The notes under the pieces: generated by a model | What the model was told of the DNA's origin: nothing | The model's input: only the letters and a program-made list of their open reading frames with translations | Databases searched by the model: none | From: Cyanidium caldarium | Taxonomy: Eukaryota > Rhodophyta > Bangiophyceae > Cyanidiales > Cyanidiaceae | Assembly (NCBI GenBank): GCA_026184775.1 | Contig: JANCYW010000001.1 | Coordinates: 124,001-188,000 of the forward strand | Length of the DNA stretch: 64,000 nt | Reading direction: 5' to 3' | Part shown: positions 47,590-58,083 of the stretch, piece after piece | Numbering within the stretch: position 1 is the first letter of the stretch | Layout: every line of letters begins with the position of its first letter | Translations under genes and position numbers: made by a program

Positions 47590-48771
47590 TTAGCCATCCG
47601 GGGAGCCGATGAACCGAATAAAGGTGTCCGAGAGGGAAGCGTAGGCCAGCAGTGGCCGCTGCGGATGCCAATCCAGCGCGATGCAGCCGCCGGGCGCATC
47701 CAACTGCACTGTTCGCGGCAGCATCGCCGCGCCATAGGTGGTGTCCGCGGGAGGTCCCTCGGTGGCCTCCACAGCAGCCACCTCCACGTCGCTATCCCAT
47801 TCGGGCAGCGCACCGCAAGCCGCCAGAAAATGGTGACCGGGAGTGTCGGCCGCCGTGGAAACCGCCGCTGACCAACGCAGCTGCTTCACCGGCGAGCGCA
47901 ATCGTTGCAGCACGTACTGCGGCTGTAGCGTGGCCAGCTCCACCACGCTCACCAGGCCGTACTCGTTGCCGCAAGCGAGCTGCCGGCCGGAGGGATGAAT
48001 GCGAAAGGCCAAGTCCGACACCGCGGCGACACCCGGCAGCGGCTCGTTCACCGGATGAAAGTGGACGCTCTTGAGGCTGGGCCACAGCATCATCTCCACG
48101 CCCGTGCCGCCGTACGCCATGCAGAACAGCTCCTCGTCCGGGGTCCACTGCACCGTGCCGATGCAGGTGCCGTACGAGAACGTCTTCAGCAGGCGCCGCG
48201 GCACGCGCATGTCCATAAAGGAGATACTGCCCCGCGGTTGTCGACGCGGTGCTGCCAGGTATACGGCCGAGCGCGGCGACCAGGCCAGGTCGGCGTGTTC
48301 GCCGCCGGGCATCTCCAACGTCTGCACGAGCCGTTTGGCGTCGCGCAGATCCCACACCCGCACCAGGCGATCGTCGCCGGCGGTGGCCAGCACCTGCGAC
48401 TGCTCCGGCGACCAGGCGATATGATGCACCACGGCCGGGGCGGCGGCTGCGTCGGGCGTCACCGAGCGCAAGTGTGCCACCGTGCCCACAGCGTCCAACA
48501 CGGTCGGCGTCGAAGCGGTCGCGGCGTGGTCGGCACCGACCGTGCTGCCGCCGCTGCGGCCACTCCGCCGGCAAGCCCGCACCACATCGTACACTTTCAG
48601 CCCGCCGTTATCCAGTGCCACCGCCAGCAGTGCCGGTTCGCCTGTGTTGCGGTCGCTATCGGGAAAGCGCAGCGCGGTCACCCGGGCACCGCCGGCCTCG
48701 TGCCCCGGCGCCGGCGTGCTACCCACCGCCGCGGCGTTCCACAGCCAGCACCGCTGCAGCGGTGTTACCAT
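47590..48771 (-). CDS. THOC3: THO complex subunit THOC3/TEX1
   Basis: 393 residues forming a WD40 propeller. Stretches such as IAWSPEQSQVLATAGDDRLV, VRVWDLRDAKRLVQTLE, LFCMAYGGTGVEMMLWPSLK, LACGNEYGLVSVVELATL and ALDWHPQRPLLAYAS follow THOC3 blade by blade. THO couples transcription to mRNA export. It is usually linked to spliced mRNAs, so its retention in an intron-poor genome is of note. The frame is open to 48966 with GTG only; the first ATG is 48771. Confidence 0.85.
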   Translation of the reverse strand: MVTPLQRCWLWNAAAVGSTPAPGHEAGGARVTALRFPDSDRNTGEPALLAVALDNGGLKVYDVVRACRRSGRSGGSTVGADHAATASTPTVLDAVGTVAHLRSVTPDAAAAPAVVHHIAWSPEQSQVLATAGDDRLVRVWDLRDAKRLVQTLEMPGGEHADLAWSPRSAVYLAAPRRQPRGSISFMDMRVPRRLLKTFSYGTCIGTVQWTPDEELFCMAYGGTGVEMMLWPSLKSVHFHPVNEPLPGVAAVSDLAFRIHPSGRQLACGNEYGLVSVVELATLQPQYVLQRLRSPVKQLRWSAAVSTAADTPGHHFLAACGALPEWDSDVEVAAVEATEGPPADTTYGAAMLPRTVQLDAPGGCIALDWHPQRPLLAYASLSDTFIRFIGSPDG

Positions 48772-48967
48772 GCCGTTGACGGTGAAGACACAGTGGTGAT
48801 GGGGTCGATGAGATGGGTGTGGCGGTCCGCTGCCCCCATTTTCCTCCGAGGCGACTTTATGCAACGTTCTCGGGTGCGCGGTGCACCACGACGACGAGTC
48901 GCTCGGCGGCGAGCGCGGCTCTCCCGCACACGGCAACAAGCAATCTCTGACGGACGCCCACAACACC

Positions 48968-51106
48968 TCATGCTCGAGCAGGCTCCACCGGCAACAGACG
49001 CTGGTCGTCGGTTATCATCAAGTGTCGCGGAAAGAGCGGCGATAAAGAGGTGTGTGGCTCGCTCAGGTACAGCACGGTGATGCCGCATTGCATGGCGGAG
49101 GACAATGCCTCGGCCGCCGCATCGCTGTCGGCGCCCCGCAATGCCTCATCGAGCACTGCAAGTGCCGGTTGATGCCAGAGCAGCCGCGCCATACACAGTA
49201 ACTGCTGCTCGCCGTGTGATAATGCAGCGCTCCAATCGCGCGGCCCATTCAGCTGCGGATACCGGGGGAGGAGGCGGGCGAGGCCGACTCGCTGTAGCAG
49301 TTGCTGCATCTCCACTTCGGTCGGTAGACGCCAGGATGATGCGGGTGAGACCTTGGAGACGCGGGCGGAGTGTTCGTCGGGTGTTCCTGTCGTTGGCGAT
49401 GGGTAGGCGATCAATCCGGCCAGAGCGCCGTCCATAACATCCACCGGTAGATCCGGTTCAGCGCCGAGGAAGAGGACGCCAGACGCCGCTCCGGCCACCG
49501 TCGTCGGTAGTGGCAGGCGACACGCGCAGACGCCGGCTGTTCTGGGATGCTGCAGCGGCCATAATCCCCGTAACGCACGCATCAGCGAGGTCTTGCCGCT
49601 GCCGCTGCGCCCGAGGATGAGCGTGTGCGCGCCGCGTATGATTCGCAAGTCGATCTGTCGCAACAGCAACAAACCCGTGTCGGGCACCACCAAGTCAGCT
49701 TCCTGAACTTGCAGCAGAGGCGGCGACCGCTCGACCGTCTCTAACTCGTTTGCATCGCTCGTCATCACGCATCCGCCGCGCCTGCTCCTCGGTAACGCCT
49801 CGTGCAGGCCGCCGAGGCGACTCACGTACGCCGCCAGCTCACTCAGTTGCGCGTCGTGGTGGATGAGCGTGGTGAACGCGTACAAGAGTTGGATGAGTAC
49901 CGACGCGGTCTGGGAGATCCACTCGGCACGCTCCGCCGCCGCCGACGTCGTCGTCGCGCCGTCTCCGTAGAACAATGCCGCCCCCACGATGGCATACGCC
50001 GTTAGCGGTGCCAGGTACGCAAAACAGTGGTTCGCCGCGTTCATGGGCGCGTGGCGCCGGATGACCGTGGCGGCAGCGCGCACCACCCGCAACAGGAGGC
50101 GATTCAGGTGGCGCCACTCGTCGGCGCCCGCGCCCAGCATACTCATGGCCTCGGCGCGGTCGCGGACGTGCACGTGGTGATACCGAAAGGAGGACTCGAC
50201 CACCTCCTGTCGGTATATTGCCGGCGCGGTGATATTGGCCAACATCCACGAGGCGGCTATGGACAGCGCCGACCACCCGTACACCACCACCACCCCGCGC
50301 CATCCCGTTCGGTACGCGGCGGCCACCGAGTACCACGCCAGCGTCGCCGCGCCCTCCAGCAAGCCACCACTACCGGTGGTGCCCGCCAGCAGCGCCAGGC
50401 ACGTCTGGCAGAAGAGACGCACTTCGGTGACCATGCGCTGGTCGGGGTTCTCGATGCGATGAGTTGGTCGCGTCAACAGATACAACGGTGGCACTGTTGC
50501 CGGCGATGGGTGATAAGGCGATGCGAGACGTCCGTTGACACGCTCGCCCGGCCGTGCAGCATCCATTGCAAAGTCAGTCAGTGTCGGCGACAGGTATCGG
50601 GCGTGCAAGTGGCGCGTCAGATGCCATCGCCAGCGATTGGCCATCCACTCGCCAAGCGTACCCCGCAAGGTGCGCAGCACCGCCACCAACAGCGCCAACT
50701 CGAAGAGCCGGGCGAGCTCCATCCGGAACCGCGCTGACGAGCCATCCACCAGGGTCGCGTAGATACGTCCAGGCGCCAGCAGCAGCCGGTAACTGCTCAG
50801 CAGGCATAGAGCGATGAGCACTGGCAGTGCCAACCCCAGCAACCACCGGTCGTAGTGCCGCTGCAGACATACGGACAGCAGCCGTCGAAACCGTCGCCAG
50901 AAGAGAAGATCCACTCGGGCCTGTCGCGAAGGGTTCAGAGACGAATCAGGTGTCGCGCGACGTTCCCACCGAAGTTTTTGGTCTGAGTGGGGAAAGATGT
51001 TTGAATGGAATGGTTCAGAATCGCCTGAAGCTTCCGTTCCCGCCGCTTCTTGCCAATCTATCGGTATCGACCGACTCGGTCCTGCCTCCGGTGCGTCCAC
51101 TGGCAT
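48968..51106 (-). CDS. ABC transporter, subfamily D-like
   Basis: 712 residues: an N-terminal membrane domain (about 1-430) with the ABCD-type motif IENPDQRMVTEV after a Pro-rich loop, and a C-terminal nucleotide-binding domain with Walker A GRSGSGKTS, signature LSHGEQQ, Walker B ALAVLDEAL and a H-loop His in SEPHTSL. ABCD transporters are half-transporters that move very-long-chain acyl-CoA into peroxisomes or, for ABCD4, cobalamin out of lysosomes; a plastid member also exists. Substrate cannot be told from sequence. The D-loop is LRGADSD rather than SALD. Starts 279 bp from the divergent SDA1 ATG. Confidence 0.85.
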   Translation of the reverse strand: MPVDAPEAGPSRSIPIDWQEAAGTEASGDSEPFHSNIFPHSDQKLRWERRATPDSSLNPSRQARVDLLFWRRFRRLLSVCLQRHYDRWLLGLALPVLIALCLLSSYRLLLAPGRIYATLVDGSSARFRMELARLFELALLVAVLRTLRGTLGEWMANRWRWHLTRHLHARYLSPTLTDFAMDAARPGERVNGRLASPYHPSPATVPPLYLLTRPTHRIENPDQRMVTEVRLFCQTCLALLAGTTGSGGLLEGAATLAWYSVAAAYRTGWRGVVVVYGWSALSIAASWMLANITAPAIYRQEVVESSFRYHHVHVRDRAEAMSMLGAGADEWRHLNRLLLRVVRAAATVIRRHAPMNAANHCFAYLAPLTAYAIVGAALFYGDGATTTSAAAERAEWISQTASVLIQLLYAFTTLIHHDAQLSELAAYVSRLGGLHEALPRSRRGGCVMTSDANELETVERSPPLLQVQEADLVVPDTGLLLLRQIDLRIIRGAHTLILGRSGSGKTSLMRALRGLWPLQHPRTAGVCACRLPLPTTVAGAASGVLFLGAEPDLPVDVMDGALAGLIAYPSPTTGTPDEHSARVSKVSPASSWRLPTEVEMQQLLQRVGLARLLPRYPQLNGPRDWSAALSHGEQQLLCMARLLWHQPALAVLDEALRGADSDAAAEALSSAMQCGITVLYLSEPHTSLSPLFPRHLMITDDQRLLPVEPARA

Positions 51107-51385
51107 ATCGAGGGCTGCTCCGAGGTCCTCTTCTCTTGTGAGACCACCGCGTCCTCGGCGACTATACCAACCACCTCCTCCTTAGCGCTCTACCACCACC
51201 GACCCCTGCCTGACGCAACTTTCTGCCCTGCTGCCCCCTCGTGCAACCGCACTCGATACCGCTGCACGCGTCGGCACACCGCCAGCGGGACGATTCTCGC
51301 GTCCGTCACAATTGGCGCTGCTCGGCGCCCGCAAAACCTGTCGTCTGCTCTCTCGACCACGATTCGCGTCTCCGCTGCCCTGGCC

Positions 51386-53212
51386 ATGGACTGGTCACTG
51401 CTGGCCTCTCAATGTCGGGCAGATCCCGACGCCTACCGTGAGGATTTCCTGCGACAACGACAACGTTTCGAGGCGCTAGCGGCTGTCGCCGAGCTGGAGC
51501 CGCACGCAGCGCACCCCGACTTGAGCGAGCTGGTGTGGTTCATCGGTCAAGTGGCCGGCGAGTACGCGAAAGAGGCGCGGTCGGTGGCTGACTGGGCAGT
51601 GCGTTACGTGGAGTGCGCTGCCGAAAGGATGGATGCACAGTTGCAGTCGAGCCTGGTGCGCAGTGTGATCGTGTTTCGAGCGCGCGGCGGGGCGGCGGTA
51701 TTGCCCGCGCTGACCACCGTTCGCTGGTATTATCGGCTGTTGCGGTTGCGCAACAAAGAACTGCGACGGCGGGTGTCTGCGGCCATCGTGGCCGAGGTGC
51801 GACGGATGGCCGAGCGAGGTGGCAGCGAGTGGGCTGCCATGCAGACGCAGCTGCTGCAGCTTCTGGGGGCACTCATCCCGGACACCGATCCATTGGCGGT
51901 GAAACGGCCGCTACGGGTATCGTTCGCCCTGTATCGCCGCGGCGTCTGGCGCGATGATGCGCGACTGGTGAACACGCTGGCGGAGGCATGTTTCCACGCG
52001 CATCCCGACGTGGTGACGTGTGCCTGTCGTTTTTTGCTGGACGCAGATCGCGACGCAGCGGCCGCCGCCGCGGATACTTTCGATGAGAGCGATACAGAGA
52101 CGGAGGCGGATGAGGGAGCAGCAACCCAAAACAAGCCCCATGCCGCCGTGCGACCGGCCATCATGGACACCAGCAGCACCCAGCGACTCGCGCGGGCGTT
52201 CAAGCGAACTCAGAAAAAGTCCGCCCGCAACCGCCACCGCATGGCCCAGCGGCTGGCGCGGATGCGCCGGCGAACAGCCACTACCGCCGCCACCGAACCA
52301 CCGGCGATCTCCTCGGCTATTCAGTTGCTGCACGACCCGCAGCGCTTTGTGGAGCGCCTGCTGGCGCAGCTGCGCGGCCGCCATGACCCGTTCCCGCTCA
52401 AGCTGACGATGCTCAATCTCATCAGCCGTTGCATCGGCGTGCATCAGCTGTTGTTCCCTTCGTTTTATTCCTTCCTGCAGCGGTACTTGCGACCGTCGCA
52501 ACGCGAGGTAACCCGTTTACTAGCGTACGCCGTGCAAGCTTGCCATGCGCAAGTGCCGCCCGAGGCGGTGCAGTCACTGCTGCGCCATCTGGCGTACTAT
52601 TTTGTGAGCGACCGGCGCACCGAGGAGGTGATGGCGGTCGGTCTGAACGCCGTCCGCGAAATATGTGCGCGCGTGCCCGACGCCATGGACCCGGTGCTGT
52701 TGCAGGATCTGACGCAGTATCAGGGCTCGCGCAACAAGGGTATCATGATGGGCGCCCGCGGCCTGATTCGGCTGTTTCGGCGAGTGGATCCACAGCGGTT
52801 GCACCCGCGGGATCGCGGGCGACCCAGCCGAGAGGAGGGTAGTGGGAAGGAGGAGGATTCGGCAAGTTCCATGGGAGAGTCCACGCCGGAGGCGCGTGAA
52901 GCGGATGATTTCGTTGTGCCGGATGGCGCCTGCGTGGCTTACCTGGAGCCGTCCCGACCGGTCGACCCGTCGGCACTGGAGGCACATTCGGTGCGGCATC
53001 GGCGCTCACGGGAAGAACGCCTGGAGGCGGTGCGCGCAGGCCGCGCCGACCGCATACCCTACTCGGGCAATCCGCACCGCATGCGCCCCAAGACCGGCGG
53101 CACGTCCAATCGCGAAAAGGCCCGCGCCAACCCGCTGCGAATGCGAACAGCGAAGCGGAAAAAGAGCGAGGTGAATCGCTCGGGACGTAGGCGTGCCACT
53201 CGTCGACGGTAA
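51386..53212 (+). CDS. SDA1: SDA1-like ribosome biogenesis protein
   Basis: 608 residues. The N-terminus DPDAYREDFLRQRQRFEAL matches SDA1 (DPExYxEEFLxQYxxFxxxL), followed by helical repeats. The C-terminal part has LTQYQGSRNKGIMMGARGLI and DRGRPS, equivalent to the conserved LxxYKxxKxKxVMMAARSLIxLFRxxNPxxLxxKDRG. SDA1 is needed for 60S subunit maturation and export. The tail is basic (RTAKRKKSEVNRSGRRRATRRR ends the protein) and looks like a nucleolar signal. The frame is open from 51050; 51386 is taken because the family start follows directly. Confidence 0.9.
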   Translation: MDWSLLASQCRADPDAYREDFLRQRQRFEALAAVAELEPHAAHPDLSELVWFIGQVAGEYAKEARSVADWAVRYVECAAERMDAQLQSSLVRSVIVFRARGGAAVLPALTTVRWYYRLLRLRNKELRRRVSAAIVAEVRRMAERGGSEWAAMQTQLLQLLGALIPDTDPLAVKRPLRVSFALYRRGVWRDDARLVNTLAEACFHAHPDVVTCACRFLLDADRDAAAAAADTFDESDTETEADEGAATQNKPHAAVRPAIMDTSSTQRLARAFKRTQKKSARNRHRMAQRLARMRRRTATTAATEPPAISSAIQLLHDPQRFVERLLAQLRGRHDPFPLKLTMLNLISRCIGVHQLLFPSFYSFLQRYLRPSQREVTRLLAYAVQACHAQVPPEAVQSLLRHLAYYFVSDRRTEEVMAVGLNAVREICARVPDAMDPVLLQDLTQYQGSRNKGIMMGARGLIRLFRRVDPQRLHPRDRGRPSREEGSGKEEDSASSMGESTPEAREADDFVVPDGACVAYLEPSRPVDPSALEAHSVRHRRSREERLEAVRAGRADRIPYSGNPHRMRPKTGGTSNREKARANPLRMRTAKRKKSEVNRSGRRRATRRR

Positions 53213-53653
53213 ACTGCCTGGAGAAATGTATCGGTGGATAGATGGGAGTGACGCATCGGCTCTCATACGGCCTCCGAGTGATTTCCGCTCCGCGGTACCC
53301 CTCTCGATGGGACACGTCATTCGCGCGAATCAACGAACGGCGAGCGCGTGCACTGCACGATCCTCGCAGATCGCGTGGCCATGTGAGGCTGCCGCGCGCG
53401 CGATGCACGGGCGTATGGGATGCGCGCTGACGCATGGCAGCGGGCGGGCCGCGCTGGGGCGCGACGTTGCGCACCGCACGGCCACCTCGCGACTTTGCGC
53501 TCGACCGCAGAGGAGTGCTCCCGGGGCACGCATCGGTCTGTGACACCGCTGAGGGCGGACGGGCAATCGTTGGCCCGTGTTTGTAGTTGTCGCTGGGCAT
53601 CCGTCACCGACGGTGGTGGCGCTTGCTCTGGAGCGCGAGCACCGGTGCTATTC
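53213..53653. other. HSF upstream region
   Basis: 441 bp between SDA1 and the heat-shock factor. The HSF frame remains open to 53420 but with Arg/Ala-rich, family-free sequence. No tRNA, clear heat-shock element array or other gene was recognised. Confidence 0.4.
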
Positions 53654-55246
53654 ATGGGCAGTGTCATGAACAGCCGGCCGGACCCCAACAAGCCTGGCGC
53701 GACGCCGTTCGTGCAGAAAGTGTACGAGCTGGTGCAGGATGCGTCGACGGACGAGACCGTGGGTTGGGAGGCCTCGGGACGGTCGTTTGTGATACGGCGA
53801 GTGGGTGACTTTACCGAGGTGGTGCTGCCGAGCTACTTCAAGCACAGCAACATGTCTTCGTTCGTGCGGCAACTGAACCAGTACGGTTTTCACAAGGTGA
53901 GCCACGAGCGGTGGGAGTTTGAACACGAGTACTTCCGGCGGGATCGACCGGAGCTGTTGGACTCGATCAAGCGCAACCGCTCGGATCGCTCCCGGAGACG
54001 GGGCGGGGCAGCGGCCGCAGGTGCTGGCGGCACCGGCGGGCCGTCCGCCAGCGCGCACCACGCCAACCACATGCGAATGCTGCCGGGATCGGTGGAGACC
54101 AAATCCAAAGCGGACGCCGGCGCGCAGTACATCCGACAGCATGTGAACGTGCCGCGGGCGGCGTCGGAGTTTCTGGCACATCAGCACCAGCAGGGCGGCG
54201 AGGAACGTGCCTCCTCCAGCCAGGTGGATGTGCGACTGTCGGAGCGCGAGCGCCAACCGGTGTGGAGCGGACGCTACCCCAGTCGCGGCGCTTCTACGGT
54301 GGAGGTGGGCAAGTATGGCTCGATGGAGGACGAGGCGGCGCAGTTGCGACGAGATAACCGCGTGCTGATGCAGGAGCTGACCGAGATGCGACGCCTCTAC
54401 ATGAACATGGAGCAGCGGCTGTGCGAGACGGAGATTCACGCTGAGGAGCGTGATGAACACATGCGCCAACTGAAAGCGTTCATGTTGCGCATGTTTTCCT
54501 CGGTGGAGGTGCTGAACGCGCAGCTGATCAACGCGGGGTTGGACTTTTTGGCACTCGACCCGGAGTGGACGCAGGCGCTGCCGTACCTGATGGACAAGGA
54601 GAGCGCTGAGGGCGCCTCCGGTGAGGACAGCAGCGCTTTTGTGTCTCTGGACTCGTTCATGGACGCGTACAGCCAGCGGGCCTCGGCGTCGACCGGCGCG
54701 GCACCGATATCAAGCACGCTGCCGCCGCCGTTTGGGGAAGGCGCGGCCGGCGAGCGGCCGTCGGAATCGGGATCGGGCGCCGCTGCTGACAGCGCGCCGT
54801 CGCGGAGCGCGAACGCCTTCGCGGCCGGCCCGGAATCGCGCCTGTGCATGATGGATCTGCTGTCCAGCCCGATGACTGGCGCCGATGTCCACGGCAAAGG
54901 GGCAGCGGCGGCAGCACCGGACACGCCGGTGCTGCCGAACGTGCCGGCCGCCGAACAGTACCGACTGCTGCAGGGCCAGGGTAGCAGCGATCGCGAGCTC
55001 GAAACGCTTCAGGAGAAGATGCGCAAGATGTATCAACAAGAGCAGCAGCAACAGCAGCGGCGGGATGCGTTTCTCACCTGGCAGCAGCGCGGACCGCAGG
55101 CCACCGAGCCGACATCGGCGGATGCAACCGGCGATAGCGCGACTTCGGCGTCGGGTGCAGCGACCACGACACGAGCGTCCGCGCTGGAGGGTGTCGATTA
55201 CTTGTGCGAGCCGGAGGCGCCGTCGCGAACTGCCGGCTCGGTGTGA
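53654..55246 (+). CDS. HSF: heat shock transcription factor
   Basis: 530 residues. The DNA-binding domain (about 14-110) begins PFVQKVYELV and contains the recognition-helix stretch SNMSSFVRQLNQYGFHKV followed by the wing and FEHEYFRRDRPELLDSI. A heptad region (AAQLRRDNRVLMQELTEMRR) at about 220-275 is the trimerisation coiled coil, with a second predicted helix block up to 300. The C-terminus is Gln/Ser/Ala-rich (QQEQQQQQRR) and acidic in parts, as expected of an activation domain. The ATG at 53654 (MGSVMNS) is used; the frame opens at 53420. Role: heat and stress response. Confidence 0.95.
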   Translation: MGSVMNSRPDPNKPGATPFVQKVYELVQDASTDETVGWEASGRSFVIRRVGDFTEVVLPSYFKHSNMSSFVRQLNQYGFHKVSHERWEFEHEYFRRDRPELLDSIKRNRSDRSRRRGGAAAAGAGGTGGPSASAHHANHMRMLPGSVETKSKADAGAQYIRQHVNVPRAASEFLAHQHQQGGEERASSSQVDVRLSERERQPVWSGRYPSRGASTVEVGKYGSMEDEAAQLRRDNRVLMQELTEMRRLYMNMEQRLCETEIHAEERDEHMRQLKAFMLRMFSSVEVLNAQLINAGLDFLALDPEWTQALPYLMDKESAEGASGEDSSAFVSLDSFMDAYSQRASASTGAAPISSTLPPPFGEGAAGERPSESGSGAAADSAPSRSANAFAAGPESRLCMMDLLSSPMTGADVHGKGAAAAAPDTPVLPNVPAAEQYRLLQGQGSSDRELETLQEKMRKMYQQEQQQQQRRDAFLTWQQRGPQATEPTSADATGDSATSASGAATTTRASALEGVDYLCEPEAPSRTAGSV

Positions 55247-55686
55247 TGGACACACCAATGAAAGGGGGAAACGTTTCGCAAGCACACCACACCTATCGGC
55301 TTGCGCTGGAAATCGAAATCCTGAGGGAATACCCACGCGCCAGCGGCGCACACACCTTTTCCTCGGCTTGACGCGGATGCGGCAGCGCCGGTATCGCCGA
55401 ACACGTAGAGGTGGCGCGAGGCGAGCGCGCTTCTCGTCGGCAGCATCGATGGACGCTGCCCGGCATATGCCCATCATGCACCATGCTAAACTTCTTCATG
55501 GCACGCGGTGACTCTCATCGGGAAAAGCGATGGAGACAGAGGCGGGACGTAGATCCCGACCACCCGACGCGTCCATGCACCGGGCCGAACGTCCGCACGC
55601 GAGTGGTGAGGCGGCTGCGCGCGGCAGACCACTTGGGAAGCGTGGTCAGTTCCGTCGAGGCGCGGCATCCTTTTTGAAGAATCACC
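55247..55686. other. spacer; small minus-strand ORF possible
   Basis: 440 bp. On the minus strand an ATG-started 82-codon ORF (55446-55198) reads fairly naturally (SRHLYVFGDTGAA, FQRKPIGVVCLRN) and would overlap the HSF stop by 49 bp. No homologue is known to me and it may be chance. Confidence 0.3.
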
Positions 55687-56250
55687 ATGGGGCACTGGGC
55701 TTTTGTGGGCATTCCGAGTGCGGCCATCGGATGGAGACGCAGTTCATTTCCCCTATCAGCTCGATGGGCGGTGCTGTGGCGAGTGCAGGCGTCGCAGAGT
55801 GAACCGCGTTGCAACCGCCCACTTTGCACCACCCCCGCGTTTGTACCCACTCGACGACAGTTTCTGCAACGCGCGGCGGCCGTTCTCCTCTCCTTTTTCA
55901 TCACCAACGGTTGGCTGTCGAATCGGGCGGCGACGGCCGCCGACGAAGCGCCACCTGCGACCGACCCAGCTGCCGCCGCCGCCGCCGCCGCCGAGCCGGT
56001 ATGCGGCAACTGCGGCGGCGGCGGCAAGGTGGAGTGCGATATGTGCGCGGGTACGGGCTTTTGGCGAGCGGGTGGCTTTGCCGACGATCGGCGTGCACGT
56101 TACAAGGGCGCGGTGTGTCCGCAGTGCGACGGCAGCGGCAAACTGGTGTGTCCGGTGTGCCTGGGCACCGGCGAGGCGGACGTGCGCGGCATGCTGCGGA
56201 GACGGCGGGTGCCGGCCGGCCCGGGTCGCCGGCTACAGACGAACTTTTAA
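55687..56250 (+). CDS. DnaJ-type zinc-finger thylakoid protein (LQY1/BSD2-like)
   Basis: 187 residues. A plastid transit-like N-terminus is followed by [20 protein letters not shown], a twin-Arg plus hydrophobic thylakoid-transfer signal ending before ATAADE. The mature part has four CxxCxGxG-type repeats: [24 protein letters not shown] and CPVCLGTG, the DnaJ cysteine-rich zinc domain without a J domain. Similar plastid proteins (LQY1, BSD2, PSA2) act as thiol-disulfide isomerases or assembly chaperones for photosystems or Rubisco. The Tat-like signal points to the lumen or lumen-facing membrane, where LTO1 also works. Confidence 0.8.
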   Translation: MGHWAFVGIPSAAIGWRRSSFPLSARWAVLWRVQASQSEPRCNRPLCTTPAFVPTRRQFLQRAAAVLLSFFITNGWLSNRAATAADEAPPATDPAAAAAAAAEPVCGNCGGGGKVECDMCAGTGFWRAGGFADDRRARYKGAVCPQCDGSGKLVCPVCLGTGEADVRGMLRRRRVPAGPGRRLQTNF

Positions 56251-56688
56251 AGCTGCGGAGAGAGTGGGAGTGGGAGGTATCGGGAGCTTGCGGATGACGA
56301 GTGGCGAAGGAGGGATACGAAGTGCTTCATCGCTGACGGGGAGACCCAGCGCGGGTGGCCAGCTTTTGTAGCCAAGCTGCATACGGCATCACGCCGTGGC
56401 CGTCGACGCGCAGGGCTTTCAGGTGATGATGCGCGTGCAGTGTGCGCATGGCGCGCATCACGCCAAACGTCCACAGTCGCGGTAAGTAAGGGTTTCTGAT
56501 GAAACGGCAGCTGACGAGGTAGTGCGAAAACGAAAGGCCACTGTGTGAGCTTTGCCCACCGCACAAACAGCGGCTGTGCGATCGGAATCGCGACGGTCGA
56601 AATTCCGCGTTCACTGCATCGCCCGGTCATCGTCTCTGTTTTGTGTGTACAAAGATCGGGGGAATCACCCACCGAATTGGATACCTTG
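56251..56688. other. spacer with coding-like minus-strand stretch
   Basis: 438 bp upstream of the first secreted-protein gene. On the minus strand an open stretch 56614-56327 without an early ATG ends in natural-looking sequence (RNPYLPRLWTFGVMRAMRTL). It could be the last exon of a small mitochondrial-type protein. Not assigned. Confidence 0.3.
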
Positions 56689-57627
56689 ATGAGAGCAATC
56701 ACCCTTCGTATACTCGCCTCTATATGCAGCTTGATTGTGTTGACGCTGTCGCTTTCCCTACTGGTTGGGGCTGCCCCTCGTGGGGTGCTGACTGGCGCTC
56801 AACCAGCCGGAGCACCTGCCGGGCGGTCGACGGACGCGCAGCACTTGCTGGAGGGCAGCAGGCCGCAAGACGTTCCCACCAGTCTCATTCTGGGTGAGCG
56901 TTTGCGTATGTTGGACGTGGTCGTAGACCGCTCCTCGAGCACCGCCAGCTGCACCAGCCCGCGCGGCTTGCAAGTGTCGTGGCGGTGGGTGAACCAGACC
57001 CTGGGGATTGTGTTGTGGACGATGCACAACCCGACCGACGAAACGTTGGCAGTCTCCCTCATTCGCGGCGCGCACCCTATGGTGCCTGCCTACTGTTTCG
57101 GCAACGCGTTCTGGCCGGCGTATCTGTCGCCGACCACAGCGTTTGTGGAGCTCGGCACCGGACCGTATCCGCCGCAGGAGGAACTGCCGGTGTACATGCA
57201 GCTGGCAATTTTGAAGGCGCAAAAACAGGGCATGTGTTTCGTGTTCACGGTGGCGGCAAATTCGTCTATCTATTTCACAGAGGCGGGTTTCCCGTCGCCG
57301 CTGACGCCGTATTGCGAATCCGTGGTAGATGTGGACTTTGTGGAGAACCGCCAGGCAGCCGTGGACTACACGGTGGAGAGCCACTGCGCGCTGTACTTTT
57401 TGCAGCAACGCGTGTTGCCGCCATACTGTTGCCCGAGCAATCCGGTGAAAGCCGAGTTCCCGGTGTACGCTTTCGCGAACAGCTCGGTGCCAGAGAAGTA
57501 CTATTACGACTCGGGCGTGTCCATCCATCTGGGTGCCGCCAACGGCTCCACCAGTGTCCAGTACTCGTGTTATACCTTTGGCGGCACGTCGAGCAATGCG
57601 AGCTGTTGTCTGGGAGTGAAAGTCTAG
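56689..57627 (+). CDS. secreted Cys-rich protein, Hint-less paralogue
   Basis: 312 residues. A signal peptide (LRILASICSLIVLTLSLSLL ending near VGAA) leads to a domain shared with the next gene: VSWRW...LWTMHNPTDETLAVSL, PAYCFGNAFWPAYL, GTGPYPP, GMCFVFTVAANS, PPYCCPSNPV and EFPVYAF. Six cysteines line up between the two proteins. Several N-glycosylation sequons are present. The protein ends SNASCCLGVKV, at the point where the neighbour's Hog cysteine begins. The domain is not one I know. Located 456 bp before its paralogue. The ATG at 56689 gives a proper signal peptide. Confidence 0.8.
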   Translation: MRAITLRILASICSLIVLTLSLSLLVGAAPRGVLTGAQPAGAPAGRSTDAQHLLEGSRPQDVPTSLILGERLRMLDVVVDRSSSTASCTSPRGLQVSWRWVNQTLGIVLWTMHNPTDETLAVSLIRGAHPMVPAYCFGNAFWPAYLSPTTAFVELGTGPYPPQEELPVYMQLAILKAQKQGMCFVFTVAANSSIYFTEAGFPSPLTPYCESVVDVDFVENRQAAVDYTVESHCALYFLQQRVLPPYCCPSNPVKAEFPVYAFANSSVPEKYYYDSGVSIHLGAANGSTSVQYSCYTFGGTSSNASCCLGVKV

Positions 57628-58083
57628 ATAAGATAGATGGAACGCCGAAGCGAGCGGCGAGTAGATACGGGTCAGCGTGAGGAGTGGAACGACGATCGCT
57701 TTGCAGACGATAAAGAGTGACTCTGTGAGGCAACTATCTTGCGGACTATCCGCGTCACTGCTGTCACACGAGGCATATGATCACAGTGCCGCTGGGCGGA
57801 CCCATGCAACTGCGCAGCTTGTGACCCTTTCAAGGGCTACCACGCCTCTTTTCGCTCACATCCACTCTCCTTTCCCGTTGCTGCGACTCCCGCTCGCCAC
57901 CCCGCCGCCAACCACTGGCTGGCTGCCCGCATCTGGACACCATTTCGTCCCCGTTGCTGTTCCGGTCACGTAATCGCCCGATGCGCGGCACACGGCACCG
58001 GGTTCGCGGTTCCGCCGTTCCCGGGGACGATGCGTGGTGTTGGCGTTCTCCGTTCCTCGGACAACAGTGTCACCCTGGTCAGT
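57628..58083. other. spacer between the paralogue pair
   Basis: About 450 bp. The next gene's frame is open from 58030. The rest is AT-richer than the surroundings around 57630-57790, then CT-rich. No other gene or RNA was found. Confidence 0.45.
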
